This document shows positions 4,766 through 6,910 of a DNA stretch of 6,910 bases, one piece after another (positions within the stretch are counted from its first letter, which is position 1; every line of letters begins with the position of its first letter). The stretch covers positions 1 through 6,910 of the forward strand of contig SLGQ01000199.1 of the NCBI GenBank assembly GCA_007136595.1. The letters run 5' to 3'. Source of the DNA: Candidatus Sumerlaeota bacterium (GTDB lineage: Bacteria > UBP6 > UBA1177). The translations under genes and the position numbers were made by a program. The notes beneath the pieces are model-generated. The model made no database searches. It had not been told where the DNA came from and saw only the letters and a list, made by a program, of their open reading frames with translations.

Positions 4766-6774
4766 TGTCAAATAAAATAGAAATAACAATAAACGGTAAT
4801 CCTGTAAGTGTTCAGAAAGATACATATCTTATCAAAGCGATACTTGATGCAGGGTTAGCTGTTCCAACTCTTTGTCACCATAAAGATCTTACACCTAACG
4901 GTACTTGCAGGCTCTGTATGGTTGAAATTGAAGAAAGAGGGAAAAAGAAACTTGTAACAAGCTGTAACTATCCTGTGAGATCATCAATTTCGGTTGAAAC
5001 CAAATCGGAAAAGGTGGTGAAACACCGCAAACTTCTTGCCGAGATGTATCTTGGAAGGTGGCCCAATGTCAAGCCTGTACAGGATGTTGCAAGACTTTGT
5101 GGAGTAACTGACGGCTCAAGGTTCAAAAGTGAGATCACAGATGAAAATCCTGAGTCCTGTATTCTTTGCGGAAAATGTGTCAGAGCGTGCAGTGAGTTTA
5201 TTCAGGAAAAGATAATAGATTTCGCAGGAAGAGGCTTCAAAAGACATATCACCATGCCTTTCGGTCAGACAGATCCACACTGTATCGGATGTACAAGCTG
5301 TGCTTTCGTGTGTCCTACAGGAGCAATAAAGATAGTTGACGACCTTAACAACCCGGTTGATCCGATAATGATCCGTGATCACGGTATGAAAGTCAATGCA
5401 GAGATGGCGACTCTTGACAAAAATCAGTGCAGAATGAGAGAAGTTGGAACTGCAAACATCGTCGAGGTTATGGATAAGTATGATCTTCTTCCTGTTATGA
5501 ACTATCAGTACGGTTCACATAAAGATACTTGGAAAATAGACTCCAAAGTGCTGAAGGAAAGGTATTTTACTCAGGATGAGCCTGATGCCTGCTGGTTTGG
5601 ATGTTCGATGGCATGTGCAAAAGCCATTGATAATTTCGAGCTTAAAACCGGTCCATACAAAGGGCAGAAAGTATGTATTGACGGTCCCGAATATGAAACT
5701 GCCGGTTCTGCTTCCAACATGGGTTGTTTTGACGGTGATTTTCTTGCCGAGTTCAATTTTTACTGTGACACTTACGGGGTTGACACTATAAGTGTCGGAA
5801 CTTGCATGGCATTTGTAATGGAATGTTATGAAAACGGAATCATTGACAAAGAATATACCGGTGGACTCGAAGTTCCTTTCGGTGCGACAGATGCAACTCT
5901 TGAAATTCTTCATCAGATGGCAAGAGGTGAAGGTTTCGGTGTTGAAGTAGGGCAGGGTATTAAGAAACTGAAAGAGAAATGGTCGAAAATGAGACCTGAT
6001 ATGGCAGATTTCATGCATGATATCGGAATGGAAGCAAAGGGTCTTGAATATTCCGAGTATGTTTCAAAGGAATCGCTCGCTCAGCAGGGTGGATACACAA
6101 TGGCGATAAAGGGTCCTCAGCATGATGAAGCGTGGCTCATTTTCATGGATATGGTAAATAACCAGATACCTTCATTTGAAGACAAAGCTGAAGCACTTTA
6201 CTACTTTCCTCTCTTCAGGACATGGTTCGGGATACTTGGTCTTTGTAAAATAGTTTGGAACGATGTTGTTCCTGCTGACAATAAAACAAAGTACAAACCT
6301 CAGGATGCGGCAAAAATTCCTGACCATGTTTATAACTACTGGAAATTCTATGAAGGTATGACAGGTATTGCGGTAGATGAGGAAAAAATGCTCAATATGT
6401 CGGCAAGAGTTCATAATCTTCAGAAAGTTATGGGACTTATGTTCGGAAAAGGTGGAAGGAAAGAAGATACCCCTCCATATCGTGCAATGGGACCTGTTAC
6501 AAAAGCTGAATACGAATCAAGAGCTGAAAGATATGACAAACAGTTGAAAGAGCAGGTCGGTTTCGATCCCGAAGGTAAAACTACCGAAGAAAAAATGAAC
6601 GCTCTGAGGGATTTCAGATATTCCCAGTACAATAAACTTATGGATTCGGCATATAAAAGACGCGGCTGGGACGAGAACGGGATACCGACAAAAGAAAGGC
6701 TTAAAGAACTCGGCATAGACATTCCTGAAGTAGTTGCAATACTTGACCGTTATCTGGAGAAAAAGAACGGATGA
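4765..6774 (+). CDS. Fusion protein: NuoG/HydA-like Fe-S N-terminus plus AOR domains 2 and 3
   Basis: 669 aa. Residues 2-80 are a plant-type [2Fe-2S] domain (C37, C48, C51, C67). The His-Cys [4Fe-4S] motif expected next in NuoG is absent. Two [4Fe-4S] motifs follow: C132/135/138/142 and C173/176/179/183. From about 205 to the end the chain is the catalytic remainder of AOR, without domain 1: GTANIVEVMDKYDLLPVMNY (from 228), a cluster motif C276-x3-C280-x3-C284 (usual AOR spacing Cx2Cx3C), GPEYET (E309, E311), DTYGVDT (D335-D340, matching the pterin motif DxxGL(C/D)), GPQHDEAW (H453, at the usual active-site His position), GILGLCK (C494, fourth cluster ligand; G489 where AOR has Asp), and the typical tail RRGWDENGIPTKERLKEL (632 on). 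Role: substrate oxidoreduction at a tungsto- or molybdopterin, with electrons passed through the N-terminal clusters to the NuoF-like subunit. The missing domain 1 is on the first operon gene. No [FeFe]-hydrogenase motifs are present. Substrate unknown; aldehydes are the family default. Confidence 0.94.
   Translation: MSNKIEITINGNPVSVQKDTYLIKAILDAGLAVPTLCHHKDLTPNGTCRLCMVEIEERGKKKLVTSCNYPVRSSISVETKSEKVVKHRKLLAEMYLGRWPNVKPVQDVARLCGVTDGSRFKSEITDENPESCILCGKCVRACSEFIQEKIIDFAGRGFKRHITMPFGQTDPHCIGCTSCAFVCPTGAIKIVDDLNNPVDPIMIRDHGMKVNAEMATLDKNQCRMREVGTANIVEVMDKYDLLPVMNYQYGSHKDTWKIDSKVLKERYFTQDEPDACWFGCSMACAKAIDNFELKTGPYKGQKVCIDGPEYETAGSASNMGCFDGDFLAEFNFYCDTYGVDTISVGTCMAFVMECYENGIIDKEYTGGLEVPFGATDATLEILHQMARGEGFGVEVGQGIKKLKEKWSKMRPDMADFMHDIGMEAKGLEYSEYVSKESLAQQGGYTMAIKGPQHDEAWLIFMDMVNNQIPSFEDKAEALYYFPLFRTWFGILGLCKIVWNDVVPADNKTKYKPQDAAKIPDHVYNYWKFYEGMTGIAVDEEKMLNMSARVHNLQKVMGLMFGKGGRKEDTPPYRAMGPVTKAEYESRAERYDKQLKEQVGFDPEGKTTEEKMNALRDFRYSQYNKLMDSAYKRRGWDENGIPTKERLKELGIDIPEVVAILDRYLEKKNG
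6756..6760 (+). promoter_or_regulatory. Possible ribosome binding site of the ThiS/MoaD-like gene
   Basis: GGAGA lies ten bases before the ATG at 6771, weaker and further away than the GGAGGTG sites of the other operon genes. Translation may rely mainly on coupling through the ATGA overlap. Confidence 0.45.
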
Positions 6775-6910
6775 AAAAGTCTGTTACAATAAACGGGAAT
6801 GTTGTTGAATGGCATGAAGGGATGACAGTCACAAAAGCCATGGAAATCATGAACTATTCATATAAACTTATCGTTGTCTATATAAATGACGATTATGTCC
6901 CTCAGGATGA
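6771..6910 (+). CDS. ThiS/MoaD-like ubiquitin-fold sulfur carrier, 3' part outside the window
   Basis: Partial: 46 complete codons are visible before the window edge. The start ATG overlaps the previous stop (ATGA). The translation begins MKKSVTINGNVVEWHEGMTV and continues through AMEIMNYSYKLIVVYINDDY to VPQD. The NGNVVEW-x-EGMTV opening and the VVYINDDYVPQD segment match the beta-grasp pattern of ThiS and MoaD (for example VAVNGEVVPRSEW). The C-terminal Gly-Gly, which carries the thiocarboxylate, would lie beyond the edge. MoaD-type carriers give the dithiolene sulfurs of molybdo- and tungstopterin, and such genes often sit beside aor genes, which suits this position. ThiS (thiamine) or another sulfur-relay use cannot be excluded without the rest of the gene. 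Confidence 0.8.
   Translation, partial: MKKSVTINGNVVEWHEGMTVTKAMEIMNYSYKLIVVYINDDYVPQD

Noticed and set aside
1608..6774. Split AOR as a frameshift or assembly artefact
   Set aside because: Both halves are joined in frame to other intact domains, lie about 2.9 kb apart with a complete gene between, and all junctions have ribosome sites and overlaps. No disrupted frame is seen.
1608..6774. Respiratory complex I (nuoEFG) operon
   Set aside because: The F subunit has HydB-type extra domains, the G-like protein lacks the formate-dehydrogenase-like domain of NuoG and carries AOR instead, and the next gene is a sulfur carrier, not nuoH.
4765..6774. [FeFe]-hydrogenase HydA
   Set aside because: The N-terminus is similar, but no H-cluster motifs (TSCCP, MPCxxKxxE, ExMACxxGC) are present; the C-terminal part matches AOR throughout.

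Overview
The window reads as part of a strict anaerobe with an outer membrane. It is moderately AT-rich, has a signal-peptide-bearing outer-membrane beta-barrel gene at the left, and carries an iron-sulfur-dense oxidoreductase operon typical of fermentative or syntrophic metabolism. I cannot name the phylum from sequence alone. All supported genes are on the + strand. I see no RNA genes, CRISPR, insertion sequences or integration sites.

Layout. 31-1509 encodes an exported porin-like protein, probably DcaP-like: signal peptide, acidic repeat region, coiled coil, barrel, C-terminal Phe. 1510-1607 is a 98-base gap with two overlapping inverted repeats and a weak promoter candidate. From 1608 to the right edge runs a tightly packed operon whose genes all overlap by 1-4 bases: (a) 1608-2888, an aldehyde ferredoxin oxidoreductase (AOR) N-terminal domain fused to a NuoE/HydC-like [2Fe-2S] domain; (b) 2885-4765, a NuoF/HydB-like NAD(P)H- and FMN-binding subunit with an extra N-terminal [2Fe-2S] domain and two C-terminal [4Fe-4S] sites; (c) 4765-6774, a NuoG/HydA-like iron-sulfur N-terminus fused to AOR domains 2 and 3; (d) 6771 onward, the start of a ThiS/MoaD-like sulfur carrier, cut by the window edge.

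The main observation is that one AOR enzyme appears to be divided between two polypeptides. Read along the operon, the order is AOR domain 1 - NuoE - NuoF - NuoG' - AOR domains 2/3, as if a nuoEFG' cassette lay inside an aor gene at the domain 1/2 boundary. The overall plan is that of the trimeric electron-bifurcating hydrogenase HydABC, with the hydrogenase domain replaced by AOR. I infer a three-subunit tungsten (or molybdenum) bis-pterin oxidoreductase that exchanges electrons with NAD(P)H and possibly also ferredoxin. Its active site would form only when the first and third subunits meet. The substrate is not evident. The sulfur-carrier gene fits pterin cofactor synthesis. Whether the porin belongs to the same pathway is unknown.
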